A stretch of 64,000 bases of DNA from Boesenbergia rotunda (lineage: Eukaryota; Streptophyta; Magnoliopsida; Zingiberales; Zingiberaceae), in NCBI GenBank assembly GCA_024364735.1, contig JAGFNQ010005371.1, positions 1 to 64,000 on the forward strand. The letters are read 5' to 3'. A program made the position numbers and the translations under genes. Positions 10,901 through 21,610 of the stretch are shown here, piece after piece. Every line of letters begins with the position of its first letter. Within the stretch, counting starts at the first letter, position 1. The notes under the pieces were generated by a model. The model was not told the origin of the DNA. It made no database searches and worked only from the letters and a program-made list of their open reading frames with translations.

Positions 10901-11800
10901 AGGACTTAATATTCTATACTTGTAAATTTGACATAACTTGTTAGATCGTAACTAATATAATTTTAATCTTAGTTATATATCAAAACTCTAAATTAAATAT
11001 TATACACCCAATACCAACATTTAACACTATATTTTGTAATCAAATATTATAATATGTTTGATGAATTAATTTATAGAATATTTATATATGTTTGACAACT
11101 TAACATATCCTTCTCGTGTATCGAGCTTGGGAGTAGATACAATGAACTTTATTTGGCACAGGCAGAGTCATTGAAAACTTTTCAAATTTATAAAATATAA
11201 AATATAAATTTATACATTTATAAGAAAACTAGTTCAACAAATTTTGTTTATAATTTTAATAGTTTAATTTTGTTTATTTTTACATTTCGTATATTTGATA
11301 AAAATTGAAGCATTATAATTTATAATAAAATTTAAAGAATCATACCTTTATTAAATTACAAAAAAAAATATTTTTTCATACAATACGTATTTTTTCATAC
11401 AATACGAAAATTTTAAAAATTATTCATATAAATAAAATAAGTTTTTATGTAAATTTAAAATTTGATAATCAATATTTTAAGTAAAATTAAAAAATTAGAA
11501 AAATAAATTAAAAAAAATTCTTCGTAAATTACATTTAAATTTTTTAAAAATGTTTTATTAGTATTGAAAGTATTATTTTTATAAAAATTTATGATATTTA
11601 AATACTGTTTATAAAAAATTTCGTTTAATTTTTTATTGTACTTAATTAGTCCTGTTTAATGCAGTGTTTAATTCCTTGGGTTATTTTAATTTTATGTGTC
11701 ATGGGTTTATTTTTTTGGTTTAGGGATTTAATTTTATCAGGTTAAGGCCTTTAAATTCTTAGGGCTACGCCATTTCGCTAGGGTTTCGGCTTTTCTCCTC
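10901..11800. other. A+T-rich intergenic stretch
   Basis: No gene seen. Very A+T rich with poly-A and poly-T runs, and one short direct repeat (TTTTTTCATACAATACG twice at 11371-11405). The last 100 bases, with AGGGTTT motifs near 11779, are probably the promoter and leader of the RING-H2 gene. Confidence 0.4.
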
Positions 11801-11803
11801 TCG

Positions 11804-12053
11804 ATGTCAGGCGACGGCGATTTTTTCCACGATTCTTGCCAACGGCGACGCCAACGGCAACGGCGACGCCAACGGCAACGGCGACGCCAATATCAGAGAC
11901 ATTGTCACCCACGATACCGCCGACGCCGGTGATTCATACCTCAGCGGCGCTGCCGGCGACGGCGATTTTTTCCACGATTCTTGCGACGGCGACGGCGACG
12001 GCGACGGCAACGGAGATGAGAACGGCGACGGCAACGAAGATGAAGACATACTG
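11804..12053 (+). other. Duplicated 5' coding leader of the RING-H2 gene
   Basis: An ATG at 11804 opens MSGDGDFFHDSC. The same GDGDFFHDSC coding block recurs at 11955-11984, 145 bp later, followed by a (GAC GGC)n Asp-Gly run that is in frame with the gene at 12054. Because 145 is not a multiple of three, the frame from 11804 ends at about 11930. This suggests the original start was at 11804 and a 145-bp duplication of GC-rich repeat cut it off. A spliced intron here is possible but I see no good GT-AG pair. Confidence 0.55.
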
Positions 12054-12875
12054 ATGGGTGACGATTCCTACAGTGGCAGTGATGATGATGAAGAATCGGT
12101 TGTGGACTTCATCATTGATGATGACGGCGACGGCGTAGATGAAGACATTCCGATGGCCTTCATCATGGAGGGTGAAGATATGGTGTCCGTGACGTTACCC
12201 GATTGGACTGCGGTCGGAGAAGAAAGAATCGCCCTTCAAATCAATAGTCAGACAATATATGTCGACAGTCAGGAACATCCACTACTGATATTCATTTTCC
12301 GGCGTCCCATCAGCGATAATCCTGCAGAAGACCTGAGGTCGGTATACTTGTTTGACTTTTATGATTTTGAAACTTCGACTGAGGGGCATGTCCAATACAT
12401 GTTTTCTTCTGTGGTGATGGCTGATTTTATACACCATATAAATTTTCAGTTTTATATCTCAACATTTATTTTGTTTTTACATTTTTTTCTGAATCTCATA
12501 CCATTTGGGATGATAACCGAGGGATCTATTACTTATATTACATTAACTGTCTTTTCTCTCCCTGATTACATCGGTGGTATATTTTCCATTTGGATGCCTG
12601 AGTCCCATCGGATATTATTAGGTCAGAATGAACATGCCGTTGTGGATGCACCTGGGGAGAGACCTATACCTGCAAGCGAGATTGCCGTTGAGAGTCTGCA
12701 GACCGTCTATGGTGCAGAGACGGATTCATGTGCCATTTGTCTGCAGGAGTATGATGTGGGCTCTCAGTTATTGGCGTTGCCTTGTCGCCATCTTTTCCAC
12801 GGTGCTTGCCTGAGGGAGTGGCTGCTCCATAGTCACTTTTGTCCCTTGTGCAGGTATGCGCTTCCTCATGATTAG
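12054..12875 (+). CDS. RING-H2 finger protein, probable E3 ubiquitin ligase
   Basis: A single-exon 273-residue protein. The C-terminus (about residues 226-266) is a canonical RING-H2: C-x2-C-x14-C-x-H-x2-H-x2-C-x10-C-x2-C, beginning CAIC and ending CPLC. Such domains bind E2 ubiquitin-conjugating enzymes and two zinc ions, so E3 ligase activity is a sound family inference; the substrate is unknown. The N-terminus is acidic (GSDDDEESVVDF, DDDGDGVDED). Residues about 122-165 are hydrophobic and aromatic and could form one or two membrane segments, or be a retained intron. The start at 12054 is the first in-frame ATG; the acidic Asp-Gly frame is open further upstream without an ATG. The ATG at 11804 is probably the older start. 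No other domain is recognised. Confidence 0.75.
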   Translation: MGDDSYSGSDDDEESVVDFIIDDDGDGVDEDIPMAFIMEGEDMVSVTLPDWTAVGEERIALQINSQTIYVDSQEHPLLIFIFRRPISDNPAEDLRSVYLFDFYDFETSTEGHVQYMFSSVVMADFIHHINFQFYISTFILFLHFFLNLIPFGMITEGSITYITLTVFSLPDYIGGIFSIWMPESHRILLGQNEHAVVDAPGERPIPASEIAVESLQTVYGAETDSCAICLQEYDVGSQLLALPCRHLFHGACLREWLLHSHFCPLCRYALPHD

Positions 12876-13815
12876 TGATTATGCTACAGATTCAATTAAT
12901 TGCTTGTAGGCATCCTAAAGAAATCATATTGAGTATTACTTTATTTCTTTTGAATGCTTAATACTTCATCTTACATGAGGTCTATTTGATGATTCCACTT
13001 GTCATGCATCTTTAGTATTATTTTGTTTTTAAATGTTTTACTATTTTTTTGGCATATTTGTGAAGCATCTTGAGTTCAATTAGTTGCATGGTAGCTAAAT
13101 AAAATTGTAGGGTCAATAGGTCAACTCTGGTCTTGTTTGTTTGGGTCGAACTAAATCAATCACCTTGATTAGTTCATTATTTCCTTATCATGTTAGTGTA
13201 CTTGTAGGATAGAGAAAGTAAAAGTAAAACCGCCAATGCCGGTCCCAAGCCCGGATAAAAAAGGTTGAGGGTTGCCCTAGACTTTAGTAGCCAATGCTTA
13301 ATTGTTTAAGCCTATGAACATGATTAATCGAGTTTTGATGAATGCTTCCTTTGCTACATGTATTGCTTACTCAACCATATATAGTCCACACTCAATTATT
13401 TATTTTATTTAAATATTATGGAAAATTGTTTAAAAAGGAAAGACTTTGCAATTGTTACGGTTATAATAATTCCAGAAAAGGATTTCTTTTTGTTTCAATT
13501 CTTTTGATTGTTTCTTTGTTTTTAATACTTTATATATTTTGTTCCAAGGGAGAATGGAGAAGTTCGGCTCTAGTCAGTGGAACTGGATCATCCATTCAAA
13601 CTCACTGCCTTCTAGTGGAACTCTTTCTTGCTTCTATTCTAGATAGTAGAACTGATCGACTGAGGATATAAGATAGTAGACCTAAAACAACAAACAGTCT
13701 TTCATTCGAAATTGGGGTCCAACAATAGACAACAATTATTTTGGTTTCCTGTGATTCAATCTACAATACAGACCATGTTGAATTGAGCAGGGAGGTTCTT
13801 GGATCAGGTTTTCAT
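12876..13815 (+). other. 3' flank of RING-H2 gene, no gene seen
   Basis: A+T-rich, probably includes the 3' untranslated region. A 109-codon frame at 13342 has no recognisable domain and looks like chance. A short LINE-leader-like scrap lies at 13222-13285. Confidence 0.4.
13222..13285 (+). mobile_element. Fragment of an RTE LINE 5' leader
   Basis: The block CCGGTCCCAAGCCCGGATAA with following GAGGGTTGC-like sequence matches the 5' end of the LINE at 48900-52163 (reverse strand near 52085-52135, CCGGTCCCAAGTCCGGATAA). Only the leader is present, with no ORF. Confidence 0.55.
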
Positions 13816-13819
13816 TTGG

Positions 13820-14460
13820 GACTGAGTAATTTGGGTATATAACCATATCAACACGTTTCCTTTTGTGCCAGCTCTTCGTGAGGGAGTTTTCAAGGGATAT
13901 TGAATTATTTTCCAACAATGATGGAGGCAAACAAAAAGTTACAGAATACTCTTCACACAAGAAAAAACATTGAGAAGTGGTAATGGGGAATGCTCAGAAA
14001 GTGGAAGTTTTGCTAACTTTAATGAAGGTAAGAATAACTTGGTGCATTTCATTTCCTCTCATCATTTTTCTAGCTCCTTCAACGATATATAGCTTATCTA
14101 GGAAGTTAAACAAATGCATATCTTGCTGAAGAAATTAATACAACAGACCGTGTAATACCAAGATCTGCAGCTTCTGATCACTATAATTTTGTGAGTTCAA
14201 ATGGCAACTGTTAAAGCTTTTTGAGGAGCACTTGAACGAGCATCAAGCATGCAAATGAAGCTAATGGTTTTCCACTTAATCTATGGCCCCAAGAGGATAA
14301 TTTTGTTCATTATGATCCTTGGCATCCCCAGCCAACATCTGCAGCAATCTCTCATAATAGGGAAATTGGACATCGGTTTTATACATGAGATTGACTATGT
14401 TGCAGAGACAGTATAGTGGTGGTTTGACTATTCCATAGGCCGACTCTTGCAGCTACAAAA
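13820..14460 (+). pseudogene. Decayed exons of an unknown plant gene
   Basis: Two stretches read like old coding sequence. Around 13880-14030 a frame gives RDIELFSNNDGGKQKVTEYS and, after shifts, SGNGECSESGSFANFNEG, followed by a GTAAG splice-donor-like sequence at about 14028. Around 14110-14390 a frame reads EEINTTDRVIPRSAASDHYN and later HANEANGFPLNLWPQEDN and FVHYDPWHPQP, with stops between. Codon use and residue mix look protein-like, but I do not recognise the family. It could be a leftover of a neighbouring gene or of an unrecognised transposon. Confidence 0.3.
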
Positions 14461-15135
14461 GAAAGGAGTTAGAGTATGTAATGAAGTTTTTTTTAACAAT
14501 TGCTGCAGCTTTATATATTATTTTAGACATACTTAACTAGAATGAAATATTGCAAAATACTTATTGTCATCTTTCATATATATATATATATATAAGAAAC
14601 TTCTTATAATCAACTTATCATTTTTAAAATTCAATAAACTCCAATGCGTGTTTTATATAGATGTATTCTAATTGTGGAATTTTTGTCACTATAAATCAGC
14701 TGTGACCTTACTAAATTTGAATCTGTTTGATCATCAGTTTTGACAAAACAGAAACTGCCATTCTTCACATATGGACATGATTATTTTTAAAAGTTAGATT
14801 GATGCACATTGTTTCACAACTTTATTTGTTTTTATCGTCCATGGAATTTTTAGAAATATACTACAATTGACAATGACCAACACCTCAAAAGTCAACTAAT
14901 TTTACCAGTTTTTGTTGTTGACATTTTGGAATTTACACTGCACCTGCTACCTTGGCCTTTTTTATAGGATTGGAAGGTCATCTTTCTCATGCAATGTGCT
15001 CTTCTTTCCCAAGCATTGCTGCTTGCGGATCTCAGGCATGATGTTTTATTTTTTTTTTCTCAATGTTATAGTTTGAAAGTCCTGATAGTCCCTGTGACAC
15101 GCCTGCATGATATCTTGACAGTTGTACATTAAATA
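14461..15135. other. A+T-rich stretch, nothing recognised
   Basis: Contains a short (TA)n near 14578-14593 and a poly-T at about 15049. No supported gene. Confidence 0.4.
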
Positions 15136-15460
15136 ACTACAAGCAAGGTAGCTAAGATCGAGATCTTACTTGGGATCGGACGTGAGATGCAAAATCGCAA
15201 AACGTGGAATCGTAACACAGATCGTAAGATCCTACCAGAACTAACACACGCACATATATTTCATATAATATGACATAAATAAGTAAAAATAGCCACAACC
15301 AACATACTTAACTTCAATTTAAAGTGCAAATAGTTCAAGAACCATGAGTCATACACTCATAATCCATAAATCATAGCATAAAGTGAAATAAGCCTACAAG
15401 TTTTTGATATTATATAAACTAAAAACATTAAAGAAAACAACCAAACTAATATAATCTCAT

Positions 15461-17934
15461 CTAAAGTAAATCATCAATGTTATGATCATCATATTCATCA
15501 TCTACTATCTGGTCTCCACCATCTTCATTGTCATCTCTTCGAAGAAGCTCATCAAAGTCAACATCATCTAGAGGAGGAATCTCCAAATCATCCAAAGGGC
15601 CACCACCTCTACCACCACCTTCCCCAACACCCAAGTTAAAATCATTCGGGATATCCAAATCCTCTAAGCTTTCCAATACATTCTCATTTTCCACAATCCA
15701 TTCTTCATCGGAGTCCAAATCGTCAAGATTATACTCAATAGGATTTCTTGATTGCTTCTTCTTAGACAATCTTGAATTGGTCATCACAAAAACAACATCA
15801 TTCATAGTTTTTTGCTTCAAACGATTTCTCCTCTGTGTGAACCTAAACAAATGTAATAGCAATCAACCCATAACAATTGGCAACTAACTCTAATATTCTA
15901 AAAGTAAAATATAATACAAATCATGGTTATGGGTTAAAACTTAAAATATTTACCATTTCAAAGGCACTCCAATTCCGCTCACATCCCGATGCATGTCAAG
16001 CTCAACACACGAATAGCAAACCTTTGAAGCTCTGGATGCTCATCCCCATAAGAATCTCACCATTGTGTTGGAGTTTTGGTATTTAGGACAGTCTTGGCTA
16101 CTTCCCTACCAAAAAACATACCTCGACTCTTGAAATCTTCAAGTTGAGCATCGATCTTGGTATTTTCAGTTGGATCCCCCACAATTCTCTCCAAACAATC
16201 ATATAGTCCTCTTTTAACTTCATAATCACTCTTAAATGTAGGATCATAATGTAACTGTGGATTAAGGTAGTAGCCTGTAGCATGCAATGACCTATGGAGT
16301 TGGTTATCCCATCTTGCATCAATGATCTCCTATAAAGGCATATAGCTATAGAATAGAAAAACTGAATTAACCACTAAAATAATTAAACTAAACTACATTA
16401 TCTAGAAATGACAAATTAAATAGTTTACCTCCTTTTAACATCTTGAAAAGCATTTTGTATTTTTTCTTTAGCACGATCCATTTCCTTGTAAATGTATCCC
16501 ATTCTGGCTTCTCATCTGAATCCACTAAGCGCAACACATGAATAAGAGGATAAGCACCCCTCAAGCAAATGATAATGTCCCTCCAAAATAGTCTATCTAA
16601 AACAACAACTTCAATAAACTTTCCATCCCTTATCTTGGAACATTTACTTGACTTCCATTCATCCAAAGTAAACATTCTTATTAATGCACTCTTCTTCTCA
16701 TTAAAGCTACCCAAAGTGAGGTAGGATGTGGCAAAACGAGTCATGCCCGGTCTCACCAAATCTTTTCCTTTGGTATGGTATTGTAATAAGGAAATGAGAG
16801 AAGTCCTTGAATAGATGTAAGTTGTAATTTTTCTTCCCTTGGCAATTGTCTCTTTATAAAGCTCAACTTTTTCTCAAAATCCTCCAACATCAAATCAATG
16901 CAATGAGCTGCACAAGGTGTCCAAAAAAGCTTCTTCCTTTTTTCAATCAACATTTGTCCCGCAGGTTTGTAGTTAGTTGCATTATCTGTCACAACTTGCA
17001 CAACATTCTCTATCACCCACCTCCTCAACAACATCATCTATCATCTTAAATATTTTATCAGCTATTTTGCAAATATGTGAAGCATCAATAGACTTCAAGA
17101 AAGCAGTCCCCTTAGGACTATTCACTAGAAAATTTAATATAGTTCTCCTTCTCTTATCTGTCCAACCATCTGTCATAATTATGCAACCTGTTTTCTTCCA
17201 ATGAGCTCTATGTTCCTCTAACATCTCCATGGTTGAATCTGTCTTTTTCTTCAAATATTTTAGTCTAAGCTCAGTGTAAGAAGGTGGTTTGAATCATATT
17301 CCATGTCGGGCAACCTTTTCAAACATCTTCCCATATTCTTCACTCCTTGCCACATTAAAGGCTATGACATTGTTGTAAAAAAATGTAGCAATTTCTTCAC
17401 ATGCTTCCTCTCTTAAGTTCTTCTTAAACATAGTGTTAATTATGACTCGAGTGTTAATTCCTCTTTTCTTGAATAGACTTGCAGGAGTCTCTATTTCTTT
17501 TCCCTTCCTTTTCTCACCAACTGAAGAATCATAAGTTTGTTCATCATTATTTTCTGTTAATGCTTCCTCATTACTCCTTGTTTTCATGATCAAACTTTTT
17601 TGTAAATCAACCACAATATCCCACATTTGTTTTCTTACCTCATCACTAACAGAAGTGCACGCTCCCACATCTGTTTGAGTTCCAGCCAAATGATGTTTTA
17701 ATCTATAACCCCCCCCCCCGAAATCTCCTTATGACAGTGTTTGCATTTGATTTTTCTAGTATTTCCATCAATAAAAATTCCATAATTCCAACCTATATCA
17801 CTTCTATTTCCAGGTGCATTCTTAGGAGTTTTTTTTTCCTCTAACTGAAGCATTCTCAAACCCAACAACACTTCCACTTTCAGTCTGAGGAGTTGAAACA
17901 GAACCTCTATTATCCCATCCACCAGAACATCCAT
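15461..17934 (-). pseudogene. hAT transposase (BED finger, DUF659, RNase H-like core)
   Basis: Enzyme that would excise and reinsert the element. From 17934 leftwards: a BED-type finger (W-N-Y-G-I-F with KCKHCHKEISGG, then RLKHHLAGTQ near 17690), a spacer with GEKRKGKE, and the DUF659 region (GIxFKPPSYTELR near 17285, GCIIMTDGWTDKRRR near 17175, NSPKGTAFLKSIDAS). The DDE-side motif VVTDNATNYKPAGQ is near 16985 and FWTPCAAHCIDLMLEDF near 16920, followed by a C-terminal region to about 16060. An acidic tail (NPIEYNLDDLDSDEEW, Gly-rich linker) ends at 15461. An 11-base C run at 17709-17719 breaks the frame inside the BED finger. Another shift at about 17010 separates two overlapping frames. Some gaps may be introns rather than damage. 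Confidence 0.85.
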
Positions 17935-18179
17935 TGCCCCCCTACATCAGCATTCTGAAAACTTTCCAAGGTAAATAAGCTGAAAATAATATAAACATAT
18001 AGATAAGAGATAAATTATCATCTAGATTAGTTGACCCTAAACTCCAAAAGCAAAAACAAATTCTGAAGAAAAAATAGAAAGAAAAAAAATCAAAATTGAA
18101 AAAAAAAAGAATTTCAGAGGAAAAACAAAAAGAAAAAAATCAAAATAGAGAAAAAAGAAATAATTTCAGAGGGGAAAAA

Positions 18180-18653
18180 AAGAAAAAAAATCTGAAATCG
18201 AGATTTCTGAGGAAAAATTAAAAAAAAATTGAAAACCTGTGAGCAGTGGAAGTTCGCGAGCGACGCAGCGGAAGCTCGCGAGCGACACAGCGGCAGCGGC
18301 AGCGACTGGTGCAACTGCTTGCGGCGCGATAGGATTGCGATAGGCTGGCGAGAGAAGCCGGCGGCGGCAATAAGCTCGCGACAGGCTAGCAGCGGCGATA
18401 AACTCGCGGCGGCAACGGGCGAGGGCGTGAGAAGTCGCGAGAAATTTAGGGTTTTCAAACAACCCTTGCAACTTGCTTCACAATTAATCCCTGCTCTCTG
18501 GGATCGTCCGAATCGTTGGAATCGCCTCGATCCTACGATCCCACGATCTTGCCCGGCAATCTCACCGCGCGGCGACGATGGAGAGCTAGAGCTGGGATCG
18601 AGATCGCTGGCAAGGGGTAGGTTCGTAGGATCGTGCGATCCCACGAGTTAACA
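18180..18653 (-). promoter_or_regulatory. GC-rich 5' leader of the hAT element
   Basis: The segment upstream of the transposase is CpG-rich between about 18240 and 18650 (many GCGAC/GCGGC units, CTCGCGAGC palindromes), flanked by A-rich sequence towards the ORF. It lies just inside the TIR and is the likely promoter and untranslated leader. No TATA box is clear. Confidence 0.4.
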
Positions 18654-18680
18654 CTCGATCCTAGCTACCTTGACTACAAG

Positions 18681-19903
18681 ACATGTATGAATATTTGTGG
18701 AAGACCTTTTCCTTTTGGTGATCTTAATTATGTCACTTCTATCTATTAAAATTCTGGTTTAATATTTTTAATTTTGATTTTGCTATGAGAATCTCAAGTT
18801 TTTGCCAGACACTATCGTCCTTATTGTGTTTGGGAACTTCTTGTCTCCTATAGATTTCTACTCCATCTCTGCATGGATTGCATAATGCTATGGAGCATTT
18901 CAAGTGACTTTGGAGTGACACCCTTAAATCTTAATGATGCAATAAAACGGTTCCTTTTAGATGTAACTCATACCACAACAAGTGAGTCCATATCCCATAT
19001 ATCCTTTTCCTAATATGATTTTCTATGATGGAAGCCCAAAGAGTAGCTAGAATCAACAATTGTTTCCTTGTGCTTTGTCAACCATCCTTTGTCTAAACTC
19101 TTGCCTCTTCACATTGAAAAAGTTTGCATAGCATGATTCATTTTCAACTCCATAATTATAGTAGAGAATTTAAGAATGTTCTGTGTTTTATTATATATAA
19201 ATTGAGAATTCCAAGATGGCCGGATTCTTTTGTAGCAAGATTCTTTTTTTCACAATCCTCCATGGGTTTAATACCTTCATAGTTATCTTATTAGCTGATG
19301 TGAATGTTTTTTTTCTTCTAGTCTTTAGCTATACTCATGGACTCTTTTTGAAAAGAAAGTATAGTATACATTTTTGTATTTTTATACTTTTATTAATTTT
19401 ATCATGCTCTATATTGAAGGGGATTATTCTGATTGTAACAGATTCGGAATGTTTTTGATGCCTTCATAGAGGTGAGGTTAATTTCTCAGTAATACAATTT
19501 TTTGCACTAACCTCCTTTTCAATGCCAATGCTATCCTATGTTATATGTATTTGACTTGCATACGAAGCATGAGTAATGTTCAATTTCCTCTCTTTTTTTC
19601 ATTTGGCAGGAGGTTTTTTTTTTTGTTGATAAAAGTAACTTTATCCAAGATTATTAGTGCAATTGTTTTAATTGCTTTTATCCTTTTCTAATTTCTCCAA
19701 TTTTAAGGTTAGAAGAAAAGATGCTAGAAATTCACTTAAAAGTGAATTAATCAGTATTTCTATTTACACTTTTTTATCCCTTTCATCAAAAAATTTTTGT
19801 TTGATAGGCCGACTCACAAAAATGCTAGTGCGCTAATGGAGATGGTATATTGTCAGAAAAAAAAGAGTGAACGATACTGGGAAGAGCGTTCAAATAGAAC
19901 GTA

Positions 19904-19905
<2 letters not shown>
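18681..19905. other. A+T-rich intergenic, no supported gene
   Basis: An 80-codon hydrophobic frame at 19216 has no family signature and lies in T-rich DNA, so it is probably chance. Nothing else seen. Confidence 0.4.

Positions 19906-19908
<3 letters not shown>

Positions 19909-19980
<72 letters not shown>
19909..19980. repeat. (TA)n microsatellite
   Basis: About 36 uninterrupted TA units, directly before the plastid-like segment. Length is likely to vary between individuals. Confidence 0.95.
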
Positions 19981-19983
<3 letters not shown>

Positions 19984-19984
19984 T

Positions 19985-20290
19985 CCACAGCAAAGCATCA
20001 AAGGCAAGGTATAAGTATAAGAAAATAAAGAAGCCTGGAATGAATGAATGGAAAAATTGGTTAAAGGGTAATTATGCATACAATTTATCTCAGAGCAAAT
20101 GGTCTCGATTAGTATTAGTAGCGAAAAAATGGCGAAAAAAAATCAATCAAAATTGTACGATTCACAATAAAGAATCAATGAAATTTTCTTCATATAAAAA
20201 AGAAAAAGACCGATCAATTCATTACAAAAAAGAAAATGTCTATACAGTGTATTTATGGCCAAATCAAAAAGAAATAGATGACCTCAGAAA
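19985..20290 (+). pseudogene. ycf1: Plastid ycf1 (Tic214) fragment in nuclear DNA
   Basis: About 100 codons read as part of plastid Ycf1: MNEWKNWLKGNYAYNLSQ, a KW-x-R-L stretch, then KKWRKKINQNCTIHNKES, SSYKKEKDRSIHYKKEN and VYTVYLWPNQKE. In plastids this protein belongs to the inner-envelope import machinery. Here it is only a short internal piece, merged with the (TA)n run on its left and unrelated sequence on its right, in A+T-rich nuclear DNA. It is therefore best read as a nuclear plastid insertion with no function. The call rests on remembered features of the family, not a search. Confidence 0.6.
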
Positions 20291-20399
20291 TTACCAGAAA
20301 CTAATAGCTATATATATAATTCTGATGCTTCACTGTGTCACTATATTGACACTTGATACTTGTCGAAGGGGCTTTAATGTATTCTGTTATTGAAAAGGT

Positions 20400-21392
20400 A
20401 AGCTAAAGGATAGTTGCATTAGAGATTGAATTCTAGGCTTAAAAGTGTAAGCTAAAGAGGAAATATGATTAATAGGACGTTGGGGAAGAGTAGGTAAATG
20501 GGAAAGAAAGTTATCTCGGACTTGGCTCTTAGTTTTGCAAACATTCTTAAGAATATGACTAATAGCCGCCATGTGTGTGGTTAAAATTATGAAACATAAG
20601 GCCCATCATATGGATCTCCAATTTGCACTTGACATTGCTTTTGCCAATTTCCCACTATGGGAAAGTGAAGATTCTTTAGCATTTGAATGGATTTTATTGT
20701 TGCATAACTTGTGGTTAATGTGGTTTGGAGTGTCGAGGTTAATATGACCTTGATATTTCGTCTTAGCAATTTGAATCCTACCATATATTTAGGATTTATT
20801 GTGCAACGAAAGGAGGAAGAGGAAAATTTAATGTACGTCACATCTTAATATCAATTCTAATAATGTCGTTTTTAATTGGCATTAAATTTTTTTATGTTGA
20901 TTAATGAGTATGATTGGTACAAAAGTTTTTCATCTGCCATCAAAATAAATCGAGAAGCGTTCATAATAGGTAGTTCATCCTTTTAACTTTCTTAAATAAG
21001 TACTTATCAAGAAAAATTTATTCGTTAATTTGCTAAAGCTACACCTTCAATCGGGGAAGAATAATGTATATTTTTATTGGATTATAAAAGATATGTGATC
21101 CATTGAATTTCTTATGCTCACAATTTATTTAATTTTTTAAAAACTTAATTTAATTGATCATTTTATTGAATCATTTATTACATAACATATCTATGAACAA
21201 TTTATTAACTAATGTTAGCTCACAATTCTAACAATCTCTTACGAGCTACATAAGATATCTAAATATCATACACGATAATAATTTAATTGAATTCAAAATT
21301 TTACTATCTAAACCAATATATTCCTTAACAATTTGGTCTATCAATTACACACAACCTTTACTATATTTAATGTAATTAAACCCATCCATGGT
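20400..21392 (-). other. Intergenic, with a decayed copia LTR end near 21229
   Basis: No gene seen. The junction ATTCTAACA followed by ATCTCTTACGAGC at about 21220-21242 resembles the LTR end plus polypurine tract of a reverse copia element, as at 24391. Low support otherwise. Confidence 0.3.
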
Positions 21393-21592
21393 GGGTGATT
21401 CACTCACTCATCGCCCTTGCTAATCGGTCTCAAGATCAATACAAAAAAGATAAATCATGGAGACTATTAGTCCAGATGCTGTGGCTAGTATATGTGAAGG
21501 GTGAACATACTGACTTTGTCAGATTTTGACCTCTAAACCTTAACCTGGCAACCCCACATGCGTTAATCATCAATCCATCTCGTAGAGACTAA
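21393..21592 (-). mobile_element. tRNA-derived SINE (family 2), copy 1
   Basis: A roughly 200-bp unit matching copy 2 at 24000 along its length. On the reverse strand it begins with a GAGATGGATTGATGATTAACGC box A-like head and a degenerate box B (GGTCAAAATCT). Flanking direct repeats AACCCATCCATGGT (21379-21392 and 21597-21610), extendable with one mismatch, are the target-site duplication. Confidence 0.75.
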
Positions 21593-21610
21593 TTTAACCC
21601 ATCCATGGTC

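Larger units (their letters stand above)
15144..18672 (-). mobile_element. hAT transposon with intact ends, 3.5 kb
   Basis: The ends are 19-bp terminal inverted repeats: CAAGGTAGCTAAGATCGAG at 15144 and its inverted partner CAAGGTAGCTAGGATCGAG ending at 18672, one mismatch. Perfect 8-bp direct repeats ACTACAAG flank it (15136-15143 and 18673-18680), the hallmark of hAT insertion. It carries a reverse-strand hAT transposase with a BED finger, broken in several places. The 5' third on the reverse strand is a GC-rich leader. The perfect target repeat argues for a fairly recent insertion, despite the damaged ORF. Confidence 0.93.

Noticed and set aside
15528..15887. Ser/Pro-rich forward ORF
   Set aside because: Complement of the acidic tail of the hAT transposase, which reads convincingly on the reverse strand.
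19216..19458. 80-codon hydrophobic forward ORF
   Set aside because: T-rich DNA gives hydrophobic codons by chance; no motif and no gene context.
19825..20079. Reverse ORF with a run of Tyr-Ile
   Set aside because: Translation of the (TA)n microsatellite.
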